DNA of 64,000 nt from an uncultured Erysipelotrichaceae bacterium. Lineage in GTDB: Bacteria; Bacillota_I; Bacilli_A; Erysipelotrichales; Erysipelotrichaceae. Of the stretch, positions 35,377 to 44,137 are shown in pieces. Below the pieces are notes generated by a model that ran no database searches, was not told the origin of the DNA, and was given only the letters and a program-made list of their open reading frames with translations. Where the stretch lies: the NCBI GenBank assembly GCA_947649125.1, contig CANSQL010000003.1, forward strand, positions 42,760 to 106,759, read 5' to 3'. The position numbers and the translations under genes were made by a program. How positions within the stretch are numbered: position 1 is the first letter of the stretch; each line of letters begins with the position of its first letter.

Positions 35377-36180
35377 ATGGGAGATAGAGGATGTGCTTTA
35401 TTAGATACTGATTTTATTTCTAAGCTGTATGATACAAAAATAAATGAGTCGGATATGCTTATAAAAAGAATCGTAAGCATTGAAAAATTTCATTTTGTTT
35501 GTCATTATCAAACAGTGGTTGAACTTAAAAGCTATAATGTATCAGTATCTGATTGGGTGGAAAATAATGAAAAGATTACCGTTTATACAGATCGTGCATT
35601 TCTCCGACTTTTGTTTGATTATTTCGGATCTGCGGCATACGGTTTGTATCTAAATATGCTTAAAAGAAGCTGTGATACGTTTTCTTACGGTTATTTTGAA
35701 AAGTATTACGCTTCATTGATATATTATCATAAAAGCACTTGGTTAGATTGCAATATGAATGATTTTATTAAACAGTTGGAAAAGTGTGATGAAGGTGTCG
35801 GAAAGGATAATAACCTAGGAGAAATTAAGCTTTATACAACTGCACAATTATTAGAAGCAACAGGAATTGAGAATTTGTATATTTTCTGTTCAGATGATCG
35901 TAAAGCACGCTCAGTATTAGTAAATCAAGAGAATATTGATTGTGTAAGTGCAATAGCTTCGTTTTATTTAGCTAAAAAATATTTAAGTATGGATAAAGAT
36001 ACTGCCCGGTTATTCTTTGATTCATGGATGGAATTACATAAGAATTATAATCAAGCATATTTTCGCGTATATCGAGCAGATGATTTTCAGATGGAAAGAG
36101 TCTTAGGTCAAGATCTATTTGATATGCTGTATGAGGATAATCTATATTTACAAAAGGATGGACTTTTTAAAATGAAATAA
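35377..36180 (+). CDS. PIN-like nuclease protein, third gene of the XRE-ImmA module
   Basis: 267 aa, no family recognised by name. The order of acidic residues fits a PIN domain: LLDTDF (Asp10, Asp12), VVELKSY (Glu49), LGEIKLYTTAQL (Glu149) and FCSDDRKAR (Asp173, Asp174). The last two match the 'GE....A' and 'sDD..AR' motifs of PIN RNases. A helical C-terminal extension of about 85 residues follows. It begins 6 bp after the protease gene. A toxin or defence nuclease controlled by the first two genes is inferred. Confidence 0.62.
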   Translation: MGDRGCALLDTDFISKLYDTKINESDMLIKRIVSIEKFHFVCHYQTVVELKSYNVSVSDWVENNEKITVYTDRAFLRLLFDYFGSAAYGLYLNMLKRSCDTFSYGYFEKYYASLIYYHKSTWLDCNMNDFIKQLEKCDEGVGKDNNLGEIKLYTTAQLLEATGIENLYIFCSDDRKARSVLVNQENIDCVSAIASFYLAKKYLSMDKDTARLFFDSWMELHKNYNQAYFRVYRADDFQMERVLGQDLFDMLYEDNLYLQKDGLFKMK

Positions 36181-36405
36181 AAATAGTACAACGTTTTTGG
36201 TTCTTTATGAAAACAGATGAGCTTAAATCACTGATTTTGATGAGTGAATATAACGAAAATAATATTGATGATAGGGGTTACATTTTGGTTGTTTTTATGA
36301 TATAATGCGTATAGAAATAAGATTTATTTCTGATTCATAATGAAGCGGCACTTGATTATGAATTGTGAATGATTCCGTTATTCTTCCTCTTTTCAAGGAA
36401 TTGTT

Positions 36406-36513
36406 CATCATTATCGAATTTCCTTTCGATAACTAACTACGGAAAGGCACGTGGCAAGCGTGTCTTTCATTATATAAGGGAGTGAGGTGATTGGATGAAT
36501 TCGATGGTGTAAA
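36406..36513 (+). pseudogene. Relic of a type I toxin locus
   Basis: The region has a hairpin TTATCGAA/TTCGATAA (36411-36432), an AAGGCACG/CGTGTCTTT hairpin (36444-36467), then AGGGAGTGAGGTGATT and an ATG at 36495. This series closely resembles the leader of Bacillota holin-like type I toxins (TxpA-like). Here the ORF stops after five codons (MNSMV), so the toxin appears deleted. The remaining 36181-36405 holds nothing I recognise. Confidence 0.4.
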
Positions 36514-36537
36514 TCGGGAGATATAATTAGGATAAAA

Positions 36538-37356
36538 ATGTTAGGTATACTTATGGATGAAAAATATAAAATTATAGATGCTAACATTGTTCTTCCAAAG
36601 GCTTTTGTAAAACTTGGAAAGCATAAATATATGATTAAGTATATTGATGAAGGTTGTTTAAGGTTTTCACCAGCACTTGAGTTTAGCAAAATGCAGGAAG
36701 GTAGAGATAAAGTTGCTGATAAATATGAAGGCTCTTTATTTTATCCAATAACAGAATTATATGTTGCCCCGTTACTTTCTGATAATGAACACGAAATTAA
36801 ATATGGAGAACCTATTAAAATATCAGATAATGCCATTCAACGTTTAACTTCACCTATAATACAGAAAATTCCGTTTCATTGTCTTTATTGTTATGAGAAT
36901 CCGGCAATTAATAATATTGTAAGTCTTCAAAGTTACGATAAATTAGTTAAAGAATTTCCGGATTATGATACGGCAGTTTTTATATACGAACCTCTTGAAT
37001 TTTTGAATAAAATAACGAGTAAATTTGAAGTTTATGCTAACTATGTAAAATACACTGATAGAACTCCGTTAAAAGAAGAACTCGAAAATGATATTCATTG
37101 TTTGTATTATAAACGAAATGAGTTTAAAGACCAAAAGGAATTTAGAATTTCTTTACCAAGATTAAGAATTGATTATCCGCTAAATTATCAGATTGGTTCA
37201 TTATTAAAAATTGCTTATTCAGTTCCAATAAAGTGCTTAAGGTATGGAACAATTATTGCAGATAATAATAATGATTTTCAACGATTGAAAGGGGAATGTG
37301 AAAAGTTAGGGTATAAGTTAGGAGATGTTCATCATTTTTCCGGTTTAAAGAAGTAA
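36538..37356 (+). CDS. Unknown protein in A+T-rich accessory region
   Basis: 272 aa, visibly richer in A+T and AAA/AAT/TTA codons than core genes nearby. The segment GCLRFSPALEFSKMQEGRD (39-57) and a later YYKRNEFKDQKEFRI stretch recall a loosely defined group of small prophage or defence-associated proteins, but I cannot name the family. No membrane segment or signal peptide. AGGA lies 6 bp before the ATG at 36538; ATG 36553 is an alternative. Probably horizontally acquired. Confidence 0.65.
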   Translation: MLGILMDEKYKIIDANIVLPKAFVKLGKHKYMIKYIDEGCLRFSPALEFSKMQEGRDKVADKYEGSLFYPITELYVAPLLSDNEHEIKYGEPIKISDNAIQRLTSPIIQKIPFHCLYCYENPAINNIVSLQSYDKLVKEFPDYDTAVFIYEPLEFLNKITSKFEVYANYVKYTDRTPLKEELENDIHCLYYKRNEFKDQKEFRISLPRLRIDYPLNYQIGSLLKIAYSVPIKCLRYGTIIADNNNDFQRLKGECEKLGYKLGDVHHFSGLKK

Positions 37357-37575
37357 TAAGCCTAAATAATTCTTAATTAAAAAAGTTACTTCTTGTTTCT
37401 AAAAGATATGGCTATTACTCGGCTTGAAATTTTAAAAGAACTTGCACATTATCCGGTTTTAAATCATGCAATTTTATCATGAAAACTTTATGTTTCATAA
37501 AGTGTGAATATCTAAGGAAAGTCATCCGTAAGATGTTTACATTGTCTTTTAAGCTTAAGACTTCTATTAATTATA

Positions 37576-37605
37576 TTGACAAACGCTTTCCTTTTCCGTT
37601 ATAAT
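37576..37605 (+). promoter_or_regulatory. Promoter of leuS
   Basis: Perfect TTGACA (37576-37581), 18-bp spacer and perfect TATAAT (37600-37605). The 37357-37575 stretch before it has no recognisable feature. Confidence 0.75.
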
Positions 37606-37611
37606 CATTAC

Positions 37612-37829
37612 GAAATAAAGGCAGAGAATTAGAGTAGTACGTAAAAGCCTGTATTAAGAGAGCAGTTGGTCGGTGAAAAACTGTTATATGCTTTTAGGGA
37701 ACTCACTAAGGAGCCGATAATGAAAAGTTATACGTAGCCTTGCGTTAAAAGGTGAAGTGCATATATTTATATGAATATATGAAGCAAGGTGGTACCGCGT
37801 ATATTACGTCCTCGCAGGGACGTTTTTTT
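37612..37829 (+). promoter_or_regulatory. Leucine T-box riboswitch controlling leuS
   Basis: A tRNA-sensing leader. Stem I elements (AGAGAGCAG, GTCGGTGAAAA), a likely specifier CTC in GAACTCACT (about 37703) and the conserved T-box AAGGTGGTACCGCG (37784-37797) are visible. The TGGT in the T-box would pair with a tRNA ending ACCA, matching the A discriminator of tRNA-Leu. The terminator is ACGTCC/GGACGT (37806-37823) with seven T. Uncharged tRNA-Leu should favour antitermination and leuS expression. Confidence 0.92.
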
Positions 37830-37852
37830 ATGCTAAGAAAGGTGGAAATAAG

Positions 37853-40249
37853 ATGGGCTTTGATCATCAGAAAATTGAAAAGAAATGGCAAGCATACTGG
37901 GAAGAAAATAAAACCTTTGTATGTGATGTATGGGATTTTGATAAACCGAAATTTTATGCGGTAGATATGTTCCCTTATCCGAGCGGACAGGGACTGCATG
38001 TCGGTCATCCGGAAGGCTATACGGCAAGTGATATTGTATGCAGAATGAAAAAGATGCAGGGATATAATGTATTGCATCCGATGGGCTTTGATTCCTTCGG
38101 TTTGCCGGCGGAACAATATGCAATACAGACCGGCAATCATCCGGAAGGCTTTACATTAGAAAATATTGCGACCTTTACTCGTCAGTTGAAAATGCTGGGA
38201 TTTGGACTTGATTGGGACAAGCAGGTTTCAACATGCGATCCGAGCTACTATAAATGGACTCAATGGATTTTTAAACAGCTGTATGAGGACGGCTTGGCAC
38301 GCTATGTCAATATTCCGGTAAACTGGTGTGAGGAACTGGGAACAGTGTTGGCAAATGATGAAATCATTGACGGTAAAAGTGAGCGCGGCGGTTATCCGGT
38401 CGTACGCAAAAATATGATGCAGTGGGTGATTGATATTGTAAAGTATGCCGATCGCTTATTAGAGGGACTGGACACTTTAGATTGGCCGAATTCCACAAAG
38501 GAAATGCAGCGTCATTGGATCGGACGTTCCTATGGTGCGCATGTTGATTTTAAAGTCGCTGAGCATGATGAGAAATTCACCGTATTTACAACACGCTGCG
38601 ATACATTGTTCGGTGCTACCTATTGTGTTCTGGCGCCTGAGCATGAGTTAGTTGCCAAAATCACTACAACCGCACAAAAGGCAGAGGTGGAAAAATACGT
38701 AGCTTCCTGTGCTCATAAATCAGAACTGGAACGTACCGAGCTAAACAAAGAAAAGACCGGCGTATTTACCGGCGCCTATGCGATCAATCCCGTGAATAAT
38801 AAGCAAATTCCGATTTGGATTTCCGATTATGTATTGGCATCATACGGAACCGGCGCAATTATGGCTGTTCCGGCGCATGATGAACGCGATTATGCGTTTG
38901 CGAAAAAGTTTGAACTTGAGATTATTCCGGTACTTGAAGGCGGAGATATTACCAAAGAAGCGTGGACACAGGATGGTGTACATATCAATTCCGATTTCTT
39001 AAACGGTATGAATAAAGAAGATGCGATTGCCGCTATGATCGCTTATTTAGAAACAAATAAATGCGGACGTTCACAGGTGAATTATCGTTTGCGTGAATGG
39101 ATCTTTGCTCGTCAGCGTTATTGGGGTGAGCCGATTCCGGTCGTTCATATGGAAGACGGTACGAGTGTTACCTTAGCCGATGAAGAGCTTCCGCTCGTAT
39201 TGCCGCCGTTAGCCGATTACTCACCAAGCAAGAGTGGTGCCAGTCCGTTAGAAAAGGCGGTAGATTGGGTCAATGTGGAAAGAGACGGTCAAAAAGGGAA
39301 GCGTGAAACAAGTACGATGCCGGGCAGTGCCGGATCCAGCTGGTATTTCTTACGCTATATCGATCCGCACAATGATAAAGCATTTGCCGATCAGCGCCTG
39401 TTAAAGCACTGGCTTCCGGTCGATTTATATATCGGCGGAAGTGAGCATGCGGTAGGGCATCTGTTGTATTCCCGTATGTGGAACAATTACCTATATGATA
39501 AAGGCTTAGTACCGGTAAAGGAACCGTTTCAGCGCTTATTCCATCAAGGTATGATCTTGGGTGAGAACAACGAGAAGATGTCAAAATCACGCGGCAATGT
39601 CGTAAATCCCGATGATATTACCGAGCGCTACGGTGCCGATACCTTACGTTTATATGAAATGTTTATGGGACCGTTGGAAGCCAGCAAACCATGGGCGGAC
39701 AGCGGCGTTGAAGGCAGCCGTAAATGGCTTGATCGCGTATGGCGCTTATTCATGGAATCAGATAAGCTGAGCGATGAAAACGACGGTACGCTGGATTACA
39801 GCTATCACTATACGGTAAAAAAGGTTACCAATGATTTTGAATCATTAAATATGAATACGGCGATCTCACAAATGATGATCTTTATCAATGACTGCTACAA
39901 GGCGGATAAAATTTATCGTCCGTATGCACTTGATTTTATCAAAATGCTGTCTTGTGTTGCACCGCATGTATGTGAGGAAATGTATACGACCTTGACACAA
40001 AAACCATGTATCGCCGATGAAGCGTGGCCGGTTTATGATGAAAAACAACTGGTCAAGAGTGAAATCGAAATTATCGTACAGGTAAACGGAAAGCTGCGCG
40101 GTAAATTCATGATTGATGCAGAAGCCGATGAAGAAACAATCAAGCAGGAGGCATTACAGGTACAAAACGTACAAGCACAGATCGAGGGTAAAACAGTACG
40201 TAAAATCATTGTCGTAAAGGGCAAGGTTGTAAATATTGTCGCAAACTAA
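37853..40249 (+). CDS. leuS: Leucyl-tRNA synthetase
   Basis: Charges tRNA-Leu. 798 aa with the HIGH-type motif in [18 protein letters not shown], a CP1 editing domain (about 220-400, with the [15 protein letters not shown] motif) and the KMSKS loop ([10 protein letters not shown]). The C-terminus ends in the tRNA-binding extension [16 protein letters not shown] precedes the ATG. Controlled by the leucine T-box directly upstream. Confidence 0.97.
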   Translation: MGFDHQKIEKKWQAYWEENKTFVCDVWDFDKPKFYAVDMFPYPSGQGLHVGHPEGYTASDIVCRMKKMQGYNVLHPMGFDSFGLPAEQYAIQTGNHPEGFTLENIATFTRQLKMLGFGLDWDKQVSTCDPSYYKWTQWIFKQLYEDGLARYVNIPVNWCEELGTVLANDEIIDGKSERGGYPVVRKNMMQWVIDIVKYADRLLEGLDTLDWPNSTKEMQRHWIGRSYGAHVDFKVAEHDEKFTVFTTRCDTLFGATYCVLAPEHELVAKITTTAQKAEVEKYVASCAHKSELERTELNKEKTGVFTGAYAINPVNNKQIPIWISDYVLASYGTGAIMAVPAHDERDYAFAKKFELEIIPVLEGGDITKEAWTQDGVHINSDFLNGMNKEDAIAAMIAYLETNKCGRSQVNYRLREWIFARQRYWGEPIPVVHMEDGTSVTLADEELPLVLPPLADYSPSKSGASPLEKAVDWVNVERDGQKGKRETSTMPGSAGSSWYFLRYIDPHNDKAFADQRLLKHWLPVDLYIGGSEHAVGHLLYSRMWNNYLYDKGLVPVKEPFQRLFHQGMILGENNEKMSKSRGNVVNPDDITERYGADTLRLYEMFMGPLEASKPWADSGVEGSRKWLDRVWRLFMESDKLSDENDGTLDYSYHYTVKKVTNDFESLNMNTAISQMMIFINDCYKADKIYRPYALDFIKMLSCVAPHVCEEMYTTLTQKPCIADEAWPVYDEKQLVKSEIEIIVQVNGKLRGKFMIDAEADEETIKQEALQVQNVQAQIEGKTVRKIIVVKGKVVNIVAN

Positions 40250-40275
40250 AAGTGATTATTTTAATCGCTTTTTAG
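40246..40275 (+). terminator. Terminator of leuS
   Basis: AAGTGATT pairs with AATCGCTT (one G-U), loop ATTTT, followed by a T run. The stem starts at the leuS stop codon. Confidence 0.75.
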
Positions 40276-40423
40276 TTTATATAGTTTATAATAAAAAGAG
40301 TGATTTTTGACAAAAACCTTTATTTTAAAGACTTTATAGAAATTTTTAAAGTTATTTTACTTTTGTCATCTAGAATTACTTGTCACAATAGTGTATAATA
40401 AAACTAGATTAAGGAGGAACAAA

Positions 40424-40939
40424 ATGGAAAAAATAGATTTTATAAAACAAAACTATGAAGTAGTTTTTGAATCAGAAAACATTTATTATGTAAAATTAAG
40501 TGAAAAATTGGTTAATGATTATTTAATTATGGTAAATGATCCTAATGTTGCTAATAAGATTAGTCATAAAGTTCGCACTTATACTTATGAACAAGAGTTG
40601 AATTGGTTAAATTCAAAACTTGAAGAAAATGCTTTGTGTTATTCCATGATAGAAAAAAACACTGGCGAATATATTGGAAATATAGAGATAATGGAAATTA
40701 AAAACAATATCGGAGAATTAGGTATTTCTATTACGGCCTTAAAACAAGATAGGCATTTTGGTACTGAAGCTATTAAGGCTTTGATTAAATATGCTTATGA
40801 AGAATTAAACTTAGATGGAATGGAATTAAATGTTTATGCAACCAATCCAAGAGCAATTCATTGTTATGAAAAAGTTGGCTTTATAAGAGATGGAATAGGC
40901 AAAACTGAAGAAGATATTCATATGAAAATATCTAGATAA
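40424..40939 (+). CDS. GNAT-family N-acetyltransferase (RimJ/RimL-like)
   Basis: 171 aa acetyltransferase: the acetyl-CoA region reads IGELGISITALKQDRHFGTEAIKALIKYAYEEL, then ELNVYATNPRAIHCYEKVGF, the usual end of the fold. The substrate is unknown. AAGGAGG before the ATG at 40424 sets the start; TATAAT at 40394-40399 is probably its -10. Base composition is clearly A+T-richer than leuS and yebC, suggesting acquisition by transfer. Confidence 0.85.
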   Translation: MEKIDFIKQNYEVVFESENIYYVKLSEKLVNDYLIMVNDPNVANKISHKVRTYTYEQELNWLNSKLEENALCYSMIEKNTGEYIGNIEIMEIKNNIGELGISITALKQDRHFGTEAIKALIKYAYEELNLDGMELNVYATNPRAIHCYEKVGFIRDGIGKTEEDIHMKISR

Positions 40940-41028
40940 TTGACAATAGTCTATATGATAAATTTAAATTAGCTATAAATCTTTGTTTGCTTATCTAAAA
41001 GGATTAATATGCTACATGCTTCATGCTA

Positions 41029-41092
41029 CATAATAAGGGTAATACTATCCTTATTATGGCGAGAACTTTAGTGGCTAATCCACTAGTCTCGC
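41029..41092. other. Two adjacent strong hairpins
   Basis: Hairpin 1 has a perfect 10-bp stem (CATAATAAGG 41029-41038 with 41049-41058). Directly after it, hairpin 2 has GCGAGA/TCTCGC outside TAGTGG/CCACTA (41059-41092). There is no T run, so not a simple terminator. They could be ends of a decayed mobile element or a structured RNA. Confidence 0.45.
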
Positions 41093-41107
41093 TTATTGGT
41101 ATATTCT

Positions 41108-41134
41108 ATACTATGCAATGTCATAGTATTTTTT
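41108..41134 (+). terminator. Intrinsic terminator
   Basis: ATACTATG (41108-41115) pairs perfectly with CATAGTAT (41122-41129), followed by six T. It probably closes transcription from the acetyltransferase or the hairpin region. Confidence 0.75.
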
Positions 41135-41232
41135 AATTCGAACATAAAACTAATAATACAAATCACTACTAATTTACTACTTTTGAAAACAAAAATATAA
41201 GAAATTATAAAAGTATATGTGAATATTTTTCA

Positions 41233-41293
41233 AAAATAAAAATGTCGTAAACTTCTATAAATAAAGGTTATAACGGCATTTAAGAGCTTATGA
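41233..41293. repeat. Intergenic palindromic repeat, copy B
   Basis: Matches copy A at 12243-12312 at both ends: AAAATAAAAATGTCGTAA (17/18 identical) and TAACGGCATTTAAGAGCTTATGA. The ends pair (AAATGTCGT with ACGGCATTT). The central 20 bp differ from copy A. Confidence 0.5.
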
Positions 41294-41353
41294 AGAGATA
41301 CTAATAAAAATACAATGTTTTTTTATAAAAAAACAACAGAAAGAAGGGATAGG

Positions 41354-42574
41354 ATGCTGCAGCGATATCGAGGCTTAAGAAAAGAAATCTACGTGCTGTT
41401 TTACGGACGTGTCGTAACGAGCATGGGGGCAATGATTTGGCCGATGATGACTTTGATTCTAACCAATAAAATGAATATGGCAGCTTCTGATGCCGCTCTT
41501 CTTTTATTGGTCTTCGGACTCGGGCAAATGCCTTTTACGCTGTTCGGCGGTGTGCTTGCCGATCGTTTTAACAAGAAAAATAACATTATTATTTGTGATT
41601 TAATTACGGTGATCAGCTATGCGATATGTGCTTTTATTCCCTTATCAACAATTTCATTATTTTTCATGTTTACGGCAAGTGCTTTTGCGGCCTTTGAGCA
41701 TCCCTCATATCAGGCATTGCTTGCGGATTTATCCGATTCCGATGAGCGTGAACAGGTATACAGTCTGTCATATTTAGGCATGAATCTCGGCTTTGTGATT
41801 GCGCCTGCCTTAGGCGGTTTATTATTTGAACATTATCTACCGGTTGCGTTTTTACTGACATCGATTGCGACTTTGAGTTCTACTTTATTAATCGCTATTA
41901 TGGTCAAAGACATCAAGCGCCGAGAATCAAAGCAGGACAATATATATGAACAGGGAAGCGGTGATTTATCGGTTTGGAAAGTATTGAAACAAAATCCGTG
42001 TGTCGCACTGTTTATCTTTATCATCGGTGCTTCAACGCTCGTCTATACACAGCTTAATTTTTTACTGCCGCTCAATATGGAACAAAGCTTCGGTGTTGAC
42101 GGAGCGCGATATTACGGTTTGTTATCCAGTGTCAATGCGCTTGTTGTGATTGCGGCGACACCGCTGTTCACCACTTTGCTGGCACGTATTCAAGATACCA
42201 AAAAACTGCGCTTAGGCTTGGCGCTTCAGGTACTCGGATTTACGATGTTTATGTTTATTCAAGGGATTCTGTGGCTGCATTTTGTTGCGATTATGATCTT
42301 TACTTTCGGTGAGGTGATCGTTACACTCGGCATGGCTCCTTATGTCAGCCGCCGCATTCCAGCCTTATATCGCGGACGCATGAGTGCGGTGGAAATGGTA
42401 TTCAGAAATTTATTTGAGGTTTTCTCCAGACTGGGAGTTGCCTGTCTTGTCGAGCTGATTACCATTGTACAGGTTTGGGGTCTTATCGGTATTTACGGTG
42501 TTGCGCTCATCTTGCTTATAACAGTGCTGATTCATATGGATCGACGGTATTATCCACTGCTTCAGCGATCCTAA
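41354..42574 (+). CDS. MFS transporter, probable drug exporter type
   Basis: 406 aa, twelve hydrophobic segments. The A-motif between TM2 and TM3 reads GGVLADRFNKKNN, and a helix-rich central loop (VKDIKRRESKQDN) separates the halves. It belongs to the DHA1-like exporters, for which substrates cannot be read from sequence. The ATG at 41354 follows AAGGGATAGG; an in-frame ATG at 41315 has no RBS. Confidence 0.82.
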   Translation: MLQRYRGLRKEIYVLFYGRVVTSMGAMIWPMMTLILTNKMNMAASDAALLLLVFGLGQMPFTLFGGVLADRFNKKNNIIICDLITVISYAICAFIPLSTISLFFMFTASAFAAFEHPSYQALLADLSDSDEREQVYSLSYLGMNLGFVIAPALGGLLFEHYLPVAFLLTSIATLSSTLLIAIMVKDIKRRESKQDNIYEQGSGDLSVWKVLKQNPCVALFIFIIGASTLVYTQLNFLLPLNMEQSFGVDGARYYGLLSSVNALVVIAATPLFTTLLARIQDTKKLRLGLALQVLGFTMFMFIQGILWLHFVAIMIFTFGEVIVTLGMAPYVSRRIPALYRGRMSAVEMVFRNLFEVFSRLGVACLVELITIVQVWGLIGIYGVALILLITVLIHMDRRYYPLLQRS

Positions 42575-42612
42575 AGTACAGAAAAGAAGATGATTTCAGA
42601 GACAATATTTAT

Positions 42613-42642
42613 TTGCCATGTACTTTTGCTTTATGGTATAAT
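42613..42642 (+). promoter_or_regulatory. Predicted promoter of yebC
   Basis: TTGCCA (42613-42618), 18-bp spacer, TATAAT (42637-42642) with an extended TGG in front. Confidence 0.55.
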
Positions 42643-42710
42643 AAATATTGAAGTGATTACATAAATAATCAGTAATACACTACCGTTTGATTTTGAAAGG
42701 TGATGAAACA

Positions 42711-43442
42711 ATGGGTAGACATTTTGAAGTACGTGCCGCATCAATGGCAAAAACGGCAGCGGCGAAGGCAAAGCTGTATTCTCGTTACGGTAAAGAAATT
42801 TTAGTGGCAGCGAAAAACGGTGTTCCCGATCCGGATATGAACGCTGCTTTGAAAAAGGTAATTGAACGTGCCAAAGCGAATCAAGTACCGGCAGATGTAA
42901 TTAAGCGCGCAATTGACAAGGCTAAGGGCGGTACCGGTGAAAACTATTCTCCGGCTTCTTATGAAGGTTTCGGAAGCGGCGGTGCGGCAACCGTGATTAT
43001 CGATTGCTTAACCGATAATACAAATCGTACCATCGCGGATTTACGTGCATGCTTCAATAAATCTCATGCAAAGATGGGAGTCAGCGGATCGGTTTCCTTT
43101 AACTATGAAAAGGTTGGTTTTATTTCTTTAAAATATGAAGATGAAGAAACGATGATGGAATCCTTGATTATGGCTGAGGTTGATTTAAAGGACATCGAAA
43201 CCGAAGAAGGACAAATGACGATTACGGTAGAGCCTTCTGATTTGAATAAGGCAAAAGAAGCGATTGAAGCAATGATTCCCGATGTTTCTTTTGATGCATT
43301 AGAGCTGACAATGCTTCCTAATGAATATGTGGAGTTGGAAGGCGAGGACTTAGAGCTGTTCCAACGCTTGATTCGCTTGTTGGACGACGTTGACGATGTA
43401 CAGAATGTATATCATAATGTTTCTAATCTGAATCAGGAGTAA
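42711..43442 (+). CDS. yebC: YebC/PmpR (TACO1) family protein
   Basis: 243 aa, full length. YebC-type proteins act in translation of problematic sequences and as transcription regulators in some species. The N-terminal core reads GRHFEVRAASMAKTAAAKAKLYSRYGKEILVAAK, with GGTGENYSPASYEGFG following. Many YebC proteins begin with a longer segment ending in WANIKRKK; here it is GRHFEVRAASM, as in related Bacillota. AAAGGTGAT sets the ATG at 42711. Terminator at 43456-43500. Confidence 0.93.
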   Translation: MGRHFEVRAASMAKTAAAKAKLYSRYGKEILVAAKNGVPDPDMNAALKKVIERAKANQVPADVIKRAIDKAKGGTGENYSPASYEGFGSGGAATVIIDCLTDNTNRTIADLRACFNKSHAKMGVSGSVSFNYEKVGFISLKYEDEETMMESLIMAEVDLKDIETEEGQMTITVEPSDLNKAKEAIEAMIPDVSFDALELTMLPNEYVELEGEDLELFQRLIRLLDDVDDVQNVYHNVSNLNQE

Positions 43443-43455
43443 CAGTGAAATAAAT

Positions 43456-43500
43456 AAAAAGATGATGCAGGAGAACAAATTCCGAGGTATCATCTTTTTT
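43456..43500 (+). terminator. Terminator of yebC
   Basis: AAAAAGATGAT pairs perfectly with ATCATCTTTTT across a 22-nt apical region, T run included. Confidence 0.8.
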
Positions 43501-43579
43501 GATGTAAATTTATGAATTTTGACCTAAAGAATCATAAGCTTGATAAGCATATCGTGCATGGATGTAAGACGCATACGAG

Positions 43580-44137
43580 TCATTTATGTTTTTTTTGTAT
43601 ACGCAGCCGCACTTCCCAATACAGCACATTCCAAAGACGGAAATATTCAATCAGATATTCGCGAAAGGAATCCTTTGTCGATGCCTTTGCTGCATAAACA
43701 TGAGTGTAGAACTTTCTCGCAAAGAAATAGGCACGGCGACAATGTGCAGCACTTGTGATCATAAGAATACGCTCCTTGCCATACAGCTTTTTTGTATTCT
43801 GAAAGTTTTGAAAGGTATTACGTGCCTTGCATTCCGTTTCAATCTGACATGCGTTCAGCTGTTCTTTTAAATACTGCGCCATTGCTTCAGCTTCGATCGC
43901 TTCATTGTGTACTGCACCGCCCGAGATGATGATGTGTCTGCATTCGGTGATGTTTTGGTAATGAATGCACGTTTCAAGGCGTTGCTTTTGTTTATTTGAT
44001 AATTTTCCGTTACACTCACACGGACAGCCGAGTACTAATAAACAATCAATCGCTTCATTTTGGTAATGCTTTGGCTTGGAAATGATAAAAAACGGGAATA
44101 ACAGCAGGAGCGCGATCAATAATAAAATTATAAGCAT
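43580..44137 (-). CDS. YdcF-like DUF218 membrane protein
   Basis: 185 aa with an N-terminal membrane helix (2-20) and a DUF218 domain outside: LLVLGCPCE, ISGGAVHNEAIEAEAMAQYL, CKARNTFQNFQNTKKL and ITSAAHCRRAYFFARK. SanA/YdcF-type proteins are tied to envelope homeostasis; their biochemical role is unsettled. It overlaps the upstream tmcAL by 10 bp and is co-transcribed. Confidence 0.82.
   Translation of the reverse strand: MLIILLLIALLLLFPFFIISKPKHYQNEAIDCLLVLGCPCECNGKLSNKQKQRLETCIHYQNITECRHIIISGGAVHNEAIEAEAMAQYLKEQLNACQIETECKARNTFQNFQNTKKLYGKERILMITSAAHCRRAYFFARKFYTHVYAAKASTKDSFREYLIEYFRLWNVLYWEVRLRIQKKHK

Noticed and set aside
37752..37964. Open frame across the T-box and the start of leuS
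   Set aside because: It overlaps conserved T-box and terminator sequence and is out of frame with leuS.
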